From positions 1-46,957 of the forward strand of contig DASROF010000246.1 of assembly GCA_035647075.1 (NCBI GenBank): 46,957 nucleotides of DNA, given 5' to 3'. The stretch comes from Gp6-AA40 sp035647075. GTDB taxonomy: Bacteria; Acidobacteriota; Vicinamibacteria; Vicinamibacterales; UBA2999. Each line of letters begins with the position of its first letter. The first letter of the stretch is position 1. The position numbers and the translations under genes are program-made. Below the pieces are notes generated by a model. That model did not search any database and was not told where the DNA came from. It saw nothing but the letters and a program-made list of their open reading frames with translations. Below are positions 7,846 through 16,056 of the stretch, piece by piece.

Positions 7846-8544
7846 TCACGCATCGCCAATCGCACCGCCAGGTTCGAAGCGATAGCCGATCTCTCGAATC
7901 GTCTGGATGTAGATCGGATTGTGCGGATCCGGCTCGACCTTGGATCGCAAGGTGGCCACACACCGATCGATGCTGCGCGGCGTCACGAATACCGAGGCGC
8001 CCCACACCGCGTTGAGAATCGTGTCGCGCGCGAGCGCACGGCCGGGGCGCGACGCAAAATAGGCGAGCAGCCCGAACTCTCGCGCCGTGAGGTCGACAGG
8101 CGCACCATCGCGCAGCACTTTGCGAGCGGTCAAGTCGATTTCACAGTTTCCGAAGCGTTGCACCGATCGGTCCGCTCCCCGCCGTCGCAGAAGCGCTTTC
8201 GCGCGGGCGATCAGCTCGCCGGTGCGGAACGGCTTGGTGATGTAGTCGTCGGCGCCCAGGTTGAGCCCGAGGATGATGTCCTCTTCCTGGCCTTTCGCGG
8301 TCAGCATCACCACCGGGACGTCGAGGCCCCGACTCCGGAGCGCGCGGCAGACCTCGAAGCCGTTCATCTTCGGCAGCATGATGTCGAGCAGGATCAGATC
8401 CGGCCGCTGGCTGAGCGCCAGCTCGAGGCCGCGCTGACCGTCGGATGCGATCTCCACCTCAAATCCCTGGCCGCGCAGCGTGTCCGAGAGCCCGCGTGCC
8501 AGTGCCGGCTCGTCTTCGACGAGGAGCAAACGCCCCTCGCTCAC
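7846..8544 (-). CDS. OmpR/PhoB-family DNA-binding response regulator
   Basis: Two-component transcription regulator of 232 residues. The N-terminal receiver has LVEDE, the phosphorylation site in LILLDIMLP, VMLTAKG, and the conserved Lys in YITKPF. The C-terminal winged helix carries LTAREFGLLAYFASRPG, VDRCV-type recognition helix residues (SIDRCVATLRSKVE) and the terminal wing IYIQTIREIGYRF. Its start overlaps the stop of the kinase gene by 4 bases (ATGA), showing translational coupling with its cognate sensor. Confidence 0.96.
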   Translation of the reverse strand: MSEGRLLLVEDEPALARGLSDTLRGQGFEVEIASDGQRGLELALSQRPDLILLDIMLPKMNGFEVCRALRSRGLDVPVVMLTAKGQEEDIILGLNLGADDYITKPFRTGELIARAKALLRRRGADRSVQRFGNCEIDLTARKVLRDGAPVDLTAREFGLLAYFASRPGRALARDTILNAVWGASVFVTPRSIDRCVATLRSKVEPDPHNPIYIQTIREIGYRFEPGGAIGDA

Positions 8545-10247
8545 GCTGATGCCGCCTTGGTAGGCAGCGGCTGACCTCCCACTCGGCCCTTCCCGATCGC
8601 GCCCGGCACGTACAGCGTGAAGGTACTGCCGGCACCTTCGGCGCTCTGGACGCTCACTGAGCCGCCGTGCGCGTGTGCGATCAATTCAACGATGCTCAGG
8701 CCGAGACCGACGCCGGACGTGGCGCTCGCGAGCCGCTGATCCACACGATAGAAACGCCGGAAGATGCGCCGGTGCTCACGCGGCGGAATGCCGATGCCGT
8801 TGTCCTGCACCTGGAACGCCACATCATCATTGGCCCGTGTGACGCGTACGACGACCTGTTTGTTGTCCGTCGTGTACTTCAGTGCGTTGTCGAGCAGGTT
8901 GAGCAAGGCCGAGACGACCGCACCCTCGTCCGCGCGGACCGGTGGCAAGTTGGGCTCCAGATCGACCCGCAGATCGCAACCAGCCGGGATTCGCTCGCGA
9001 ATGGCCGCGATCGCTGCGTCCACGATGGTGGATGGCGTCACCGCGGTAAAGACGAATCGCTCGCGACCTCGCTCGAGGCGCGAGAACGCCAGAAAGTTTT
9101 CGATCAGGCGTGTGAGTCGCACGTTCTCGCTGGCCAGCAGATGAAGGTAGTCGCGCGTCTTCGTCTCATCGAGCTGCGTGTCGGCCAGCAGGCCGTCCAC
9201 GAGCACCCGCATCGAGGCCAACGGTGTGCGCAGTTCGTGCGAGACAGCAGCCACCAGGTCTGTCTTCAGCCGCGCGAGCCGCAGCTGTCGCCGGAACGAG
9301 CTACCGGTAATGGCCGCAATGAGTATCGTCGCCGCCAGCGCCGACGCCGCCACTGCGATATACGCCAGCGTCTGACGCCTGGCGCCAGACTCGTCGAACG
9401 GCAGCTTGTCGATCGGCTCGAAAAACGACAACTGCCACCCGGGCAGCGCGACACCCGCAGTGATGGCTTCAGCGTCGGCGTGCTCGTCCGGGGCGAAGGT
9501 GTTGAAGAGGATTCCCGACGGCTGCACTTCGTGCAGCAGGTCGTGCATCACGGCCTCGATGCGGCCGGTGCTATACAGCAGGACCGTCCTGCCATCCGCC
9601 GATGTGAAGGCCCAGACGTCGCGCAGCGCGGTCTGTTGAAACACGCCCGGCTCGAGCGCCAGTCCGCCGCGCTCGGCGATGTCGGAGGACAGTTCGAGGG
9701 CCGCCTGCGTCGGGAGCATGACGTTCCGCTCCAGCATGCGCAGCCGTTCCATCATCGCGATGCGCTGCGCGGTCGCGAGCGGTCGCGCATAGTCGTTCAA
9801 CGCAGCGGCGATCGTTGCGATCTGCTGAGCGCGCGCCGGCCCTGGCTCCGCATGTTCGGCGGCGGTCAGCAGATGTTCGAGATCGGTGTCCCTCGCGACG
9901 GCGGAGGGGCCTGTTCGATCCGGAAAGACGATCCGCCCCGACTCGTCGAGCATCAGCGCACCGTCGCCCTTGTCGTCCATCATCAACTGCGCGAAGCGCT
10001 GCGTCGGATTGCCGGTACCGTTCAGTTGCGCGGCCTGCGCGTCCCACCGTGCCTCGACGCGGGAGCGCACCAGCCGCAGCTGGACACGATAGCCTTCGAG
10101 CGCGGTTCGGCGTCGTGCTTCGGTCTGCACCTGCACCGCCTCGTTCATGAACCAGAGGACGCACGCCGCCGGCAGCAGCGTCAGCAGGATGAGCAGGACG
10201 ACGAGCGAAGTGTGGCGATCGCGACCGTCGGCTCGGGAAGTGAACAC
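8541..10247 (-). CDS. Sensor histidine kinase
   Basis: Membrane sensor kinase of 568 residues. There is an N-terminal transmembrane segment (LVVLLILLTLLPAACVLWF), a periplasmic sensing region of about 240 residues with no recognised domain, and a second membrane segment near residues 292-312 (AYIAVAASALAATILIAAI). The HisKA domain has the phosphoacceptor in AVSHELRTPLASMR, and the HATPase domain has NLLDNALKYT, DNGIGIP and GVGLGLSIV. The GTG start at 10247-10245 directly abuts a heptamer repeat array, leaving no Shine-Dalgarno sequence. No ATG occurs before the first membrane segment. It pairs with the overlapping regulator downstream. Confidence 0.95.
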   Translation of the reverse strand: MFTSRADGRDRHTSLVVLLILLTLLPAACVLWFMNEAVQVQTEARRRTALEGYRVQLRLVRSRVEARWDAQAAQLNGTGNPTQRFAQLMMDDKGDGALMLDESGRIVFPDRTGPSAVARDTDLEHLLTAAEHAEPGPARAQQIATIAAALNDYARPLATAQRIAMMERLRMLERNVMLPTQAALELSSDIAERGGLALEPGVFQQTALRDVWAFTSADGRTVLLYSTGRIEAVMHDLLHEVQPSGILFNTFAPDEHADAEAITAGVALPGWQLSFFEPIDKLPFDESGARRQTLAYIAVAASALAATILIAAITGSSFRRQLRLARLKTDLVAAVSHELRTPLASMRVLVDGLLADTQLDETKTRDYLHLLASENVRLTRLIENFLAFSRLERGRERFVFTAVTPSTIVDAAIAAIRERIPAGCDLRVDLEPNLPPVRADEGAVVSALLNLLDNALKYTTDNKQVVVRVTRANDDVAFQVQDNGIGIPPREHRRIFRRFYRVDQRLASATSGVGLGLSIVELIAHAHGGSVSVQSAEGAGSTFTLYVPGAIGKGRVGGQPLPTKAASA

Positions 10248-10300
10248 TTGTTAGTTGGTAGTTGTTAGTTCGTAGTTGTTAGTTCGTAGTTTTCAGTTTT
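10248..10300. repeat. Heptamer array (GTTAGTT / GGTAGTT / CGTAGTT)
   Basis: Six or more 7-base units alternate GTTAGTT with GGTAGTT or CGTAGTT, then decay to TTCAGTT. On the minus strand the array separates the TIGR03435 gene from the histidine kinase. It contains the TGA stop of the former and touches the GTG start of the latter. No inverted partner is seen here. Confidence 0.85.
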
Positions 10301-11138
10301 CCGCCGGCATCTCGAGGCGGTCGATGACGAGCACATCGACCGACCCGCGGCCACTTTGCATCTTGAGACCGAGCTGATCTTCAAGTGCCGTGGAGATGGG
10401 AGGGAGCGCCGCGGGCGTCGAACCGTCACGAGCACCCGGTGGAGCGGCCTGAAAGTCGATGTCGAACCGGCCGGTCAATCCTGTGTTGTCGATCACCGGC
10501 TTGCCGAGCGCGCCGGCGAGCATCCCGATCAGCGGCGTGAGTTCGGCCGCGCCGGCCGTCAGGCTGGTTACTCCGCCGACGGAACCGCAGGTTGGTCGAG
10601 TCCCCGGCGGAGGTGCCGTCAACCGTTCACCGGCAAGGTTTCGCTTTCGGTTTTCCGCAATGACTTGATCGCAGTTCATCCCGGAGCGGCGCAGGCCTGG
10701 TCCAAGCGTGCCGTCGCTCCGCGCGAGCGTCAGCGTGTAGACATCCATCTCGCGGCGTTCGACGTGTGCGGCGAAGTGAAAACGATCCACCAGCAGACCG
10801 CGATAGTACGCCGGACGCTCTTCAATCTCCGGCTGGTGATCTGCCTTCGCGCTGATATCGAAAAGCGTCGTCCGGGCCCAGTCGGGCAGCCCTTCGATCC
10901 GGTAGGCGGGCACGAGGTAGCCGATCGACACGAGGCTGAAGATCGGCAGACCCATGACGAAGTGGCCGCCCGGCTGCCATTGCATCGGAGTACGCGTGCG
11001 AGACGGATTGGTCTTGACGGACACCACCTCGAACGACAGGCGAGGTTCAAGCGTGGGCCCCGCTTGCGCCGTCACGGGAATCGGCCGCAGGGCAAGGCTG
11101 ACGAACAGAACGGCCGCCGACACCCCGATCGGTTTCAT
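10293..11138 (-). CDS. Secreted TIGR03435-type protein
   Basis: Exported protein of 281 residues of the acidobacterial soil-associated type (TIGR03435 by recollection of its hallmarks). These are a signal peptide, then SFEVVSVKTNPS, GGHFVMGLPIFSLVSIGY, IEGLPDWARTTLFDISAKA, LLVDRFHFAAHVERREMDVYTL and, near the end, LGKPVIDNTGLTGRFDIDF. Function is unknown; the family is greatly expanded in Acidobacteria. ATG 11138-11136 is preceded by AGAGGTGTGC, a good ribosome site. Its TGA stop is supplied by the adjoining heptamer array. Confidence 0.9.
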   Translation of the reverse strand: MKPIGVSAAVLFVSLALRPIPVTAQAGPTLEPRLSFEVVSVKTNPSRTRTPMQWQPGGHFVMGLPIFSLVSIGYLVPAYRIEGLPDWARTTLFDISAKADHQPEIEERPAYYRGLLVDRFHFAAHVERREMDVYTLTLARSDGTLGPGLRRSGMNCDQVIAENRKRNLAGERLTAPPPGTRPTCGSVGGVTSLTAGAAELTPLIGMLAGALGKPVIDNTGLTGRFDIDFQAAPPGARDGSTPAALPPISTALEDQLGLKMQSGRGSVDVLVIDRLEMPAEN

Positions 11139-11186
11139 GCACACCTCTGAAACACCCTAGAGGTGACGTGTTACCGGATTATTACC

Positions 11187-11213
11187 CGCCTTCGCCGCGG
11201 CTACGGCGGGCAC
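11187..11213. repeat. REP-like palindrome, CCGCC-GCTACGGCGG type
   Basis: Arms CCCGCC and GGCGGG around TTCGCCGCGGCTAC, immediately downstream of the exported methyltransferase stop on the minus strand. It has the same core as the palindromes at 4375 and 12072 and could also act as a terminator. Confidence 0.55.
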
Positions 11214-11215
11214 GC

Positions 11216-12034
11216 CTAATTCACCCGCGTGAGCGTGACGGGCTGCGGTTGGCCTCCAGCCTGCCGCTGCGTTCCTTCAATCACATTTCCCTTCACGACG
11301 CCCGTGAATTCCTGTTGTCCTGTGGACAACGACAGGTCATTGCCGCGCAGGCGCCCGCTGACGGTGACGGCCTGACCCTGGGGAGTCTTGCCCGAGCCGC
11401 TCAGCATCTGGTACTGCTGGGTGAGCGTGAGCTCAGCGCCGTTCTGAGTGCGCCACGTCCCGGCGATCTTGGCCGGCACGATGTTGAGGAGGACTGTGCA
11501 CCAGCTCTCGCAATTCTCCAGCGTCACGGATTCATCCGGTGCCCAGTCCGGGATGCTGAACGTGTTCAACACCACACGCGTCCCGGGCCGCAGGTTGAAG
11601 ATCTTCTCGCGCAGCTCTGTCAGGTTGCTGGGGAGGAGGAACAGCGCGAGCGCCGTCGCTTTCGAGAAGTCCGCCTGATACATGTCGCCCTGGACGAACT
11701 GGGCCCGCTCCGTCACGCCTTCCTTCGCGGCGTTCTTCTTGGACAGCTCCACCATATCGGGGTTGTATTCGACGCCCAGTCCCCGCGCCCCGAGTTTGGC
11801 CGCGGCAATCACGTTGCGCCCATCGCCGGAGCCGAGGTCGACGACGAAGTCCTGTGCGGTAATGCGGCCGACTTCCATCATCTTGGTGACGGTCACTTCG
11901 GGAGAGGGGACCCAGACGACGTCCTTACCCGGCTGCCCCGAAAACGGAACAAATTCTTCCTTCTGCTGTGCCGCGGCGCCGGTGGCGGACGCGATAACCA
12001 GGGCGAGCAGGAACGTGGTGAAGTGTTTCGACAT
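11216..12034 (-). CDS. Exported class I SAM-dependent methyltransferase
   Basis: Rossmann-fold methyltransferase with a signal peptide. The 272-residue product starts MSKHFTTFLLALVIASATG and has an AAAQ cleavage region. Motif I is VDLGSGDGR (66-73), then LGVEYNPDMVELSKKNA (acidic residue binding the SAM ribose), QFVQGDMYQADF and FNLRPGTRVVLNTF. A C-terminal beta-rich extension of about 90 residues (AGTWRTQNGAELTLTQQY, VTVSGRLRGNDLSL) is not part of the core and may bind the substrate. Export is odd because SAM is made in the cytoplasm. ATG 12034 is favoured over GTG 12040. Substrate unknown. Confidence 0.88.
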   Translation of the reverse strand: MSKHFTTFLLALVIASATGAAAQQKEEFVPFSGQPGKDVVWVPSPEVTVTKMMEVGRITAQDFVVDLGSGDGRNVIAAAKLGARGLGVEYNPDMVELSKKNAAKEGVTERAQFVQGDMYQADFSKATALALFLLPSNLTELREKIFNLRPGTRVVLNTFSIPDWAPDESVTLENCESWCTVLLNIVPAKIAGTWRTQNGAELTLTQQYQMLSGSGKTPQGQAVTVSGRLRGNDLSLSTGQQEFTGVVKGNVIEGTQRQAGGQPQPVTLTRVN

Positions 12035-12071
12035 GGACACTACATATACCCGAACTTGGGACTAGAATGAC

Positions 12072-12103
12072 TCCCGCCTTCGCGCCGTCGGCGCTACGGC
12101 AGG
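12072..12103. repeat. REP-like palindrome, CCGCC-GCTACGGC type
   Basis: CCCGCC, TTCGCGCCG and GGCGCTACGGCAGGC form an imperfect palindrome between the divergent methyltransferase and the secreted-protein operon, 20 bases before the ATG at 12124. Third instance of this type in the window. Confidence 0.5.
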
Positions 12104-12123
12104 CAAGCCTCAATGGAGGATCC

Positions 12124-12972
12124 ATGAACAGGTCGATGCGTCGCGTCATTCCGGCGCTGTTGCTGGCGACAAGCGTAGCCACGGCCACGACGTACGCGCA
12201 GGCGCCCGCAGGACGGGGACAGGGTGCCGGACGCGGCGCCGCACCGGCTCAGCCGGCTGCTCCTGCCGAGCCGCTCAGCGCGCTCGCACCGGAGAATCTC
12301 GCCAAGCCGCGTCCGAAAGCCCCGTTCGATTTGACGGGCAACTGGTTCATCGCGGGTGGTGTACAGGGGTGGCTGTTCGGGCGGACGCCGAACGTGCTGC
12401 CGAAGCTGACCCCGGCCGCGCAGAAGCACTTCGATGCCTACGCGGCGGCGACGAAAGAGAACAAGGTCTACCGCGACGACATCGGCAAGTGCTGGCCAGC
12501 CGGCATGCCGGTGATGATGACGCGTGTCTGGCCGATCGCCATGATCCAGCTGCCGACGGCGATCTACATGATCAGTGAGTTCATGGACAGCCTGCGCACG
12601 ATCTATCTCGATGGCCGACCGCACACGGATCCTGACGTCGTCGTTCGCACGTTCAACGGCGAGTCGGTTGGGCATTGGGAAGGCGACACGCTCGTGGTCG
12701 AGACGAAGAACTTCACCGACCTCGATAAGCACTGGGTTGACCAGGGGATTCCGGCGAGCAAGGACTTCCGGATGATCGAGCGATACAAGTTGATCAACAA
12801 CAACACGCTCGAAGGTGAGTGGACGTTGATCGACCCGCAGAACTGGGAAGGCGAGTGGAAGGGGACGCGCCGGTGGAATCGCGTCACCGACCACGACATT
12901 CAAGAGGTTGAGTGTCTGCCGGATCTCAATGAACATCTCCAAAGCACATCGTCGAGCGTGCATGTTCGCTGA
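12124..12972 (+). CDS. Secreted protein, paralogous family member 1
   Basis: First of four related exported proteins encoded between 12124 and 17040. The 282-residue product has a signal peptide (MNRSMRRVIPALLLATSVATA), a Gly/Ala/Pro-rich linker and a conserved core. Core blocks are FDLTGNWF, CWPAGMPVMM, TAIYMISEFMDSLRTIYLDGR.H, GESVGHWEGDTLVVETKNF, NWEGEWKGTRRWNRV and a final HDIQEVECLPDLNEHL. The start is set by GGAGGATCC just before ATG 12124. It is about as similar to the product at 13458 as tandem duplicates are. Function unknown; the conserved W, D and R positions suggest a beta-rich binding or enzyme domain. Confidence 0.85.
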   Translation: MNRSMRRVIPALLLATSVATATTYAQAPAGRGQGAGRGAAPAQPAAPAEPLSALAPENLAKPRPKAPFDLTGNWFIAGGVQGWLFGRTPNVLPKLTPAAQKHFDAYAAATKENKVYRDDIGKCWPAGMPVMMTRVWPIAMIQLPTAIYMISEFMDSLRTIYLDGRPHTDPDVVVRTFNGESVGHWEGDTLVVETKNFTDLDKHWVDQGIPASKDFRMIERYKLINNNTLEGEWTLIDPQNWEGEWKGTRRWNRVTDHDIQEVECLPDLNEHLQSTSSSVHVR

Positions 12973-13012
12973 GGTGCGATTCGTGCGAGAGGTGCGATCG
13001 GTGCAAGAAGTT
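12973..13012. repeat. Short direct repeat ahead of DUF6152 gene
   Basis: Two tandem copies of a GAGGTGCGA-containing unit of about 18 bases fill the gap between the stop at 12972 and the ribosome site of the next gene. Confidence 0.5.
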
Positions 13013-13023
13013 TGGGAGGACAA

Positions 13024-13419
13024 ATGAAGAGGCTGCTCATCGCGTCGACGCTCGTCGTCATGTTCATCGCGCCTGTGTTTGCGCATCATTCGCCGGCGGC
13101 GTTCGAGGCGTCGAAGTCGATCACGCTCACCGGAACGGTCAAGGAGTTCCGCTGGCAGAACCCGCATACGTGGATCGAGGTCAACGTTCCGAACGAGAAG
13201 GGCGAGCAGGTGCTGTGGGCGTTCGAGCTCACGAGCCCCACGTATCTCGTTCGCGCGGGCTGGAAGTCGAACACGCTGAAACCGGGCGACAAGGTGACGA
13301 TCTCGGGCCGGCCGCTCAAGTCGGGCGAACCGGGTTCGGCGATCTTCACCTCGGTCACGCTGGCCGACGGGCGGACGCTCGGCGAACGGCCGGCGCGGCT
13401 CGGCGGCGAGGCGAAATAG
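13024..13419 (+). CDS. DUF6152-type secreted protein
   Basis: 131-residue exported protein: signal peptide MKRLLIASTLVVMFIAPVFA, then the hallmark start AHHSPAAFE, then ITLTGTVKEFRWQNPHTWIEVNV and PGDKVTISGRPLKSG, read as a small OB-like beta barrel of the DUF6152 type. The double His at the mature N-terminus could bind metal (inference). GGGAGGA sits just before ATG 13024. It sits inside the run of paralogous secreted proteins, which suggests functional partnership with them. Role unknown. Confidence 0.85.
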   Translation: MKRLLIASTLVVMFIAPVFAHHSPAAFEASKSITLTGTVKEFRWQNPHTWIEVNVPNEKGEQVLWAFELTSPTYLVRAGWKSNTLKPGDKVTISGRPLKSGEPGSAIFTSVTLADGRTLGERPARLGGEAK

Positions 13420-13424
13420 TCAGT

Positions 13425-13442
13425 GTCCGGCTTTAGCCGGAC
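13425..13442. repeat. REP-like palindrome GTCCGGCTTTAGCCGGAC
   Basis: Perfect 8-bp stem with a 2-base centre. The identical sequence occurs at 24404-24421 and variants at 24432, 42716 and 43080. It lies between the DUF6152 gene and the next family member. Confidence 0.85.
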
Positions 13443-13457
13443 CAAATCGGAGCCGTC

Positions 13458-14282
13458 ATGAATATGTTTGGTCGGACAGCGATCGCGGGCGCATGCGCCG
13501 CAGCGTTCGCGCTCGCATCGGCGACGCTCGTGGCGCAAGGTCGGGGACAGGCCGCCGCCGCGCCGCCCGCTGAGCCTCTGAGCGCGCTGGCGCCGGAGAA
13601 CCTGTCGAAGCCGCGCCCGAAGGCGCCGTTCGATCTCACGGGCAACTGGTTCGTCGACACCAGCTCCGGGCCCGACGCCTGGCGCTTCGGCCCGCCCTAT
13701 CCCAAGCTCACCCCCAAAGCGCAGAAGGAATACGACACGGGGATGAAGCTGCTGAAGGAAGGGAAGGTCTATAAAGACGACATCGGTCAGTGCTGGCCAG
13801 CCGGCCTGCCGCTGATCATGACCCGCTACTGGCCGACGGCGATGATTCAGGTGCCGACCGCGGTCTACATGGTCAGCGAGTTCATGAACAGTTTCCGCAC
13901 GATCTTCCTCGATGGTCGCGCACACACCGATGCCGACGTCGTCGTGCGCACGCCCAACGGCGAATCAGTCGGCCACTGGGAGGGCGATGCGATGGTGGTG
14001 GACACGCGTTATTTCCGCGGCGATCACCACTGGATGGATCAGGGTGGTGCGTCCATCCCGGCAGGCGAGCAGCTGCGCATCGTGGAGCGGATCCGGCTGC
14101 TGCCGGGCGGCAAGCAGCTCGAGATCGCCTACACGATGACCGACCCGGAGAACTGGGAAGGCGAGTGGAAGAGCACCAAACGATTCAACCGGGTGAACGA
14201 CATCGACATTCACGAAGTCGAGTGTCTGCCCGATCTCAACGACCATCTGAAGAGCACTCGATCCAAGACTCAGGTTCAATGA
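13458..14282 (+). CDS. Secreted protein, paralogous family member 2
   Basis: 274-residue exported paralog of the product at 12124: signal peptide (FGRTAIAGACAAAFALASATLVA), linker ending PLSALAPENLSKPRPKAP (nearly identical to the first copy), then FDLTGNWF, CWPAGLPLIMTRYWP, RTIFLDGRAHTD, GHWEGDAMVVDTRYF, NWEGEWKSTKRFNRV and HEVECLPDLNDHL. The near-identity of the linker and core shows tandem duplication around the DUF6152 gene. ATG 13458 follows GGAG with 5-base spacing. Function unknown. Confidence 0.85.
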   Translation: MNMFGRTAIAGACAAAFALASATLVAQGRGQAAAAPPAEPLSALAPENLSKPRPKAPFDLTGNWFVDTSSGPDAWRFGPPYPKLTPKAQKEYDTGMKLLKEGKVYKDDIGQCWPAGLPLIMTRYWPTAMIQVPTAVYMVSEFMNSFRTIFLDGRAHTDADVVVRTPNGESVGHWEGDAMVVDTRYFRGDHHWMDQGGASIPAGEQLRIVERIRLLPGGKQLEIAYTMTDPENWEGEWKSTKRFNRVNDIDIHEVECLPDLNDHLKSTRSKTQVQ

Positions 14283-14289
14283 GGCGCCG

Positions 14290-16056
14290 ATGACTCGAAG
14301 TCTTCTCTGGGCACTCGTCGTCGTGCTTGTCGCCGCGGCGCCCTCCTCTGCGCAGGTCAGCTTCGTTGGCGACTGGAGTGGCCGCTATCACGAGGATCAG
14401 CCCGATCGTGTGCCGGGAGAGGAACCGGGCGACTTCAGCGGCATCCCGCTGAACGACGCGGCGAGAAGGTTCGGCGACGCATGGGACGTGGCGAGGCATT
14501 CGGTGCTCGAGCATCAATGCGCCCCGTACACGCTGCCGTACATGTTCTTCGGCCCGAATCAATTCCGCATCTGGGAGGAGCGACAGCCGGACACGCAGGA
14601 ACTGGTCGCCCTCCAGATGTATCTCGGCACCTACCAGCAGCGCCGGACCATCTGGATGGATGGGCGGTCACATCCGCCGGAGTACGCGCCGCATACCTAC
14701 ATGGGGTTCTCGACTGGTGAATGGAACGGCGACATCCTGACGATCACGACGACGCACATCAAGGCTGGGTACTACCGGCGCACCGGCGTGCCGCAGAGCG
14801 ATCGGTCCACCGTCGTCGAGCACTGGATGCGCCACGGCAACCTGCTGTCGCAGGTCACGATTGCGACCGACCCGGTGTATCTCACGGAGCCGTATATCCG
14901 CAGCCAGGAATTCGCGATGATGGACCGGAACAACACGAACTGGCTGTACAACTGCGAATACGCGATGGAGATCCCGACCGACAAGAACGAGGTGCCGCAC
15001 TTCCTTCCCGGTCAGAATCCGTTCATCGGCGAATTCTCTTCTCGCCATGGGATGCCCGAAGGCGGTGTCCGCGGCGGCGCTGAAACGCTGCTGCCAGGCT
15101 GGCAGCCCGGCGCCAAGCCGGCGCCACCGCGGCCGAACGTCAACGGCGGCTTCAGGGCTGAAGACCAGCCATCGAAGCTGGCCGCGGGAGAAGTGAAAGC
15201 CGTCCCCGTGCAGGGCAACGTCTACATGATCGTCGGCGCCGGAGCCAACATCGCGGTGCAGGTCGGCCAGGATGGCGTGCTGGTGGTGGATGCCGGATCG
15301 ACTGGCACAAGCGAGAAGGTGTTGGCGGCCATCAAGGGGATTGCTCCAGACAAGGAGATCCGGTGGATGGTCAACACGACGTTCCGGCCTGATCACACCG
15401 GCGGGAACGAGGCGATCTCGAAAGCGGGACGAACCGTCAATGGCAACACCGCCGACATCATCGCGCATGAGAACGTCGCTGCGCGGATGATCAAGGCGGG
15501 CGTCCCCGACTCGAGCCGGCCATTCAAGACGTACTTCGAAGAGAACCGCGACTTCCCGTTCAACAACGAGCCGGTCCTGATCTTTCACCCGGCGTCCGCG
15601 AATACCGACATGGAATCGATCGTGATGTTCCGCCGGTCGGACGTCATTGCCGCGGGCGACGTCTACCGGACCGACAGCTTCCCGCTGGTCGATCCCGACA
15701 GCGGCGGTACGACACAGGGCGTCATCGACGCGCTCAACTACATCCTGGCGCAGGCCGTGCCCAGCAAGAACCTCGAGGAGGGCGGTACATACGTCATCCC
15801 CGGTCACGGCTACATCAGCGACGAGCACGACGTGGTGATGTACCGGGACATGATGGTGATCATCCGCGACCGCATCAAGGACATGGTTGACAAGAAGATG
15901 ACCCTGGAGCAGGTGAAGGCCGCGCGCCCTGCGCTCGATTACGAGGGACGTTACGGGGCCGAGACTGGACCGTGGACGACGGCGATGTTCATCGAGGGGA
16001 TTTACAAGGATCTGTCGGCAGGCCGGAAGCCGGCTGCGACGAGGAGCGCGAGATAG
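14290..16056 (+). CDS. Paralogous secreted domain fused to degenerate metallo-beta-lactamase domain
   Basis: 588-residue exported two-domain protein. Residues 1-22 are a signal peptide. Residues 25-240 resemble the neighbouring family (FVGDWSG, RRTIWMDGRSH, GEWNGDILTI, YYRRTGVPQSDRS). Residues 297-580 are a metallo-beta-lactamase fold (VYMIVGAGANIAVQVGQDGVLVVDAG). The usual HxHxDH appears as TFRPDH (364-369): both first-site histidines are gone while D368 and H369 stay. The third first-site His is also missing (N438 in ANTD), yet D457 (AGDVY) and H506 (PGHGY) remain. The second zinc site is therefore intact and the first is lost. It starts 7 bases after the previous stop. Confidence 0.9.
   Translation: MTRSLLWALVVVLVAAAPSSAQVSFVGDWSGRYHEDQPDRVPGEEPGDFSGIPLNDAARRFGDAWDVARHSVLEHQCAPYTLPYMFFGPNQFRIWEERQPDTQELVALQMYLGTYQQRRTIWMDGRSHPPEYAPHTYMGFSTGEWNGDILTITTTHIKAGYYRRTGVPQSDRSTVVEHWMRHGNLLSQVTIATDPVYLTEPYIRSQEFAMMDRNNTNWLYNCEYAMEIPTDKNEVPHFLPGQNPFIGEFSSRHGMPEGGVRGGAETLLPGWQPGAKPAPPRPNVNGGFRAEDQPSKLAAGEVKAVPVQGNVYMIVGAGANIAVQVGQDGVLVVDAGSTGTSEKVLAAIKGIAPDKEIRWMVNTTFRPDHTGGNEAISKAGRTVNGNTADIIAHENVAARMIKAGVPDSSRPFKTYFEENRDFPFNNEPVLIFHPASANTDMESIVMFRRSDVIAAGDVYRTDSFPLVDPDSGGTTQGVIDALNYILAQAVPSKNLEEGGTYVIPGHGYISDEHDVVMYRDMMVIIRDRIKDMVDKKMTLEQVKAARPALDYEGRYGAETGPWTTAMFIEGIYKDLSAGRKPAATRSAR

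Noticed and set aside
8667..10268. 533-codon plus-strand ORF opposite the histidine kinase
   Set aside because: Shadow of the kinase codons; biased composition and no domain.
14668..15828. 386-codon minus-strand ORF opposite the metallo-beta-lactamase fusion
   Set aside because: Antisense shadow of a well-supported gene.
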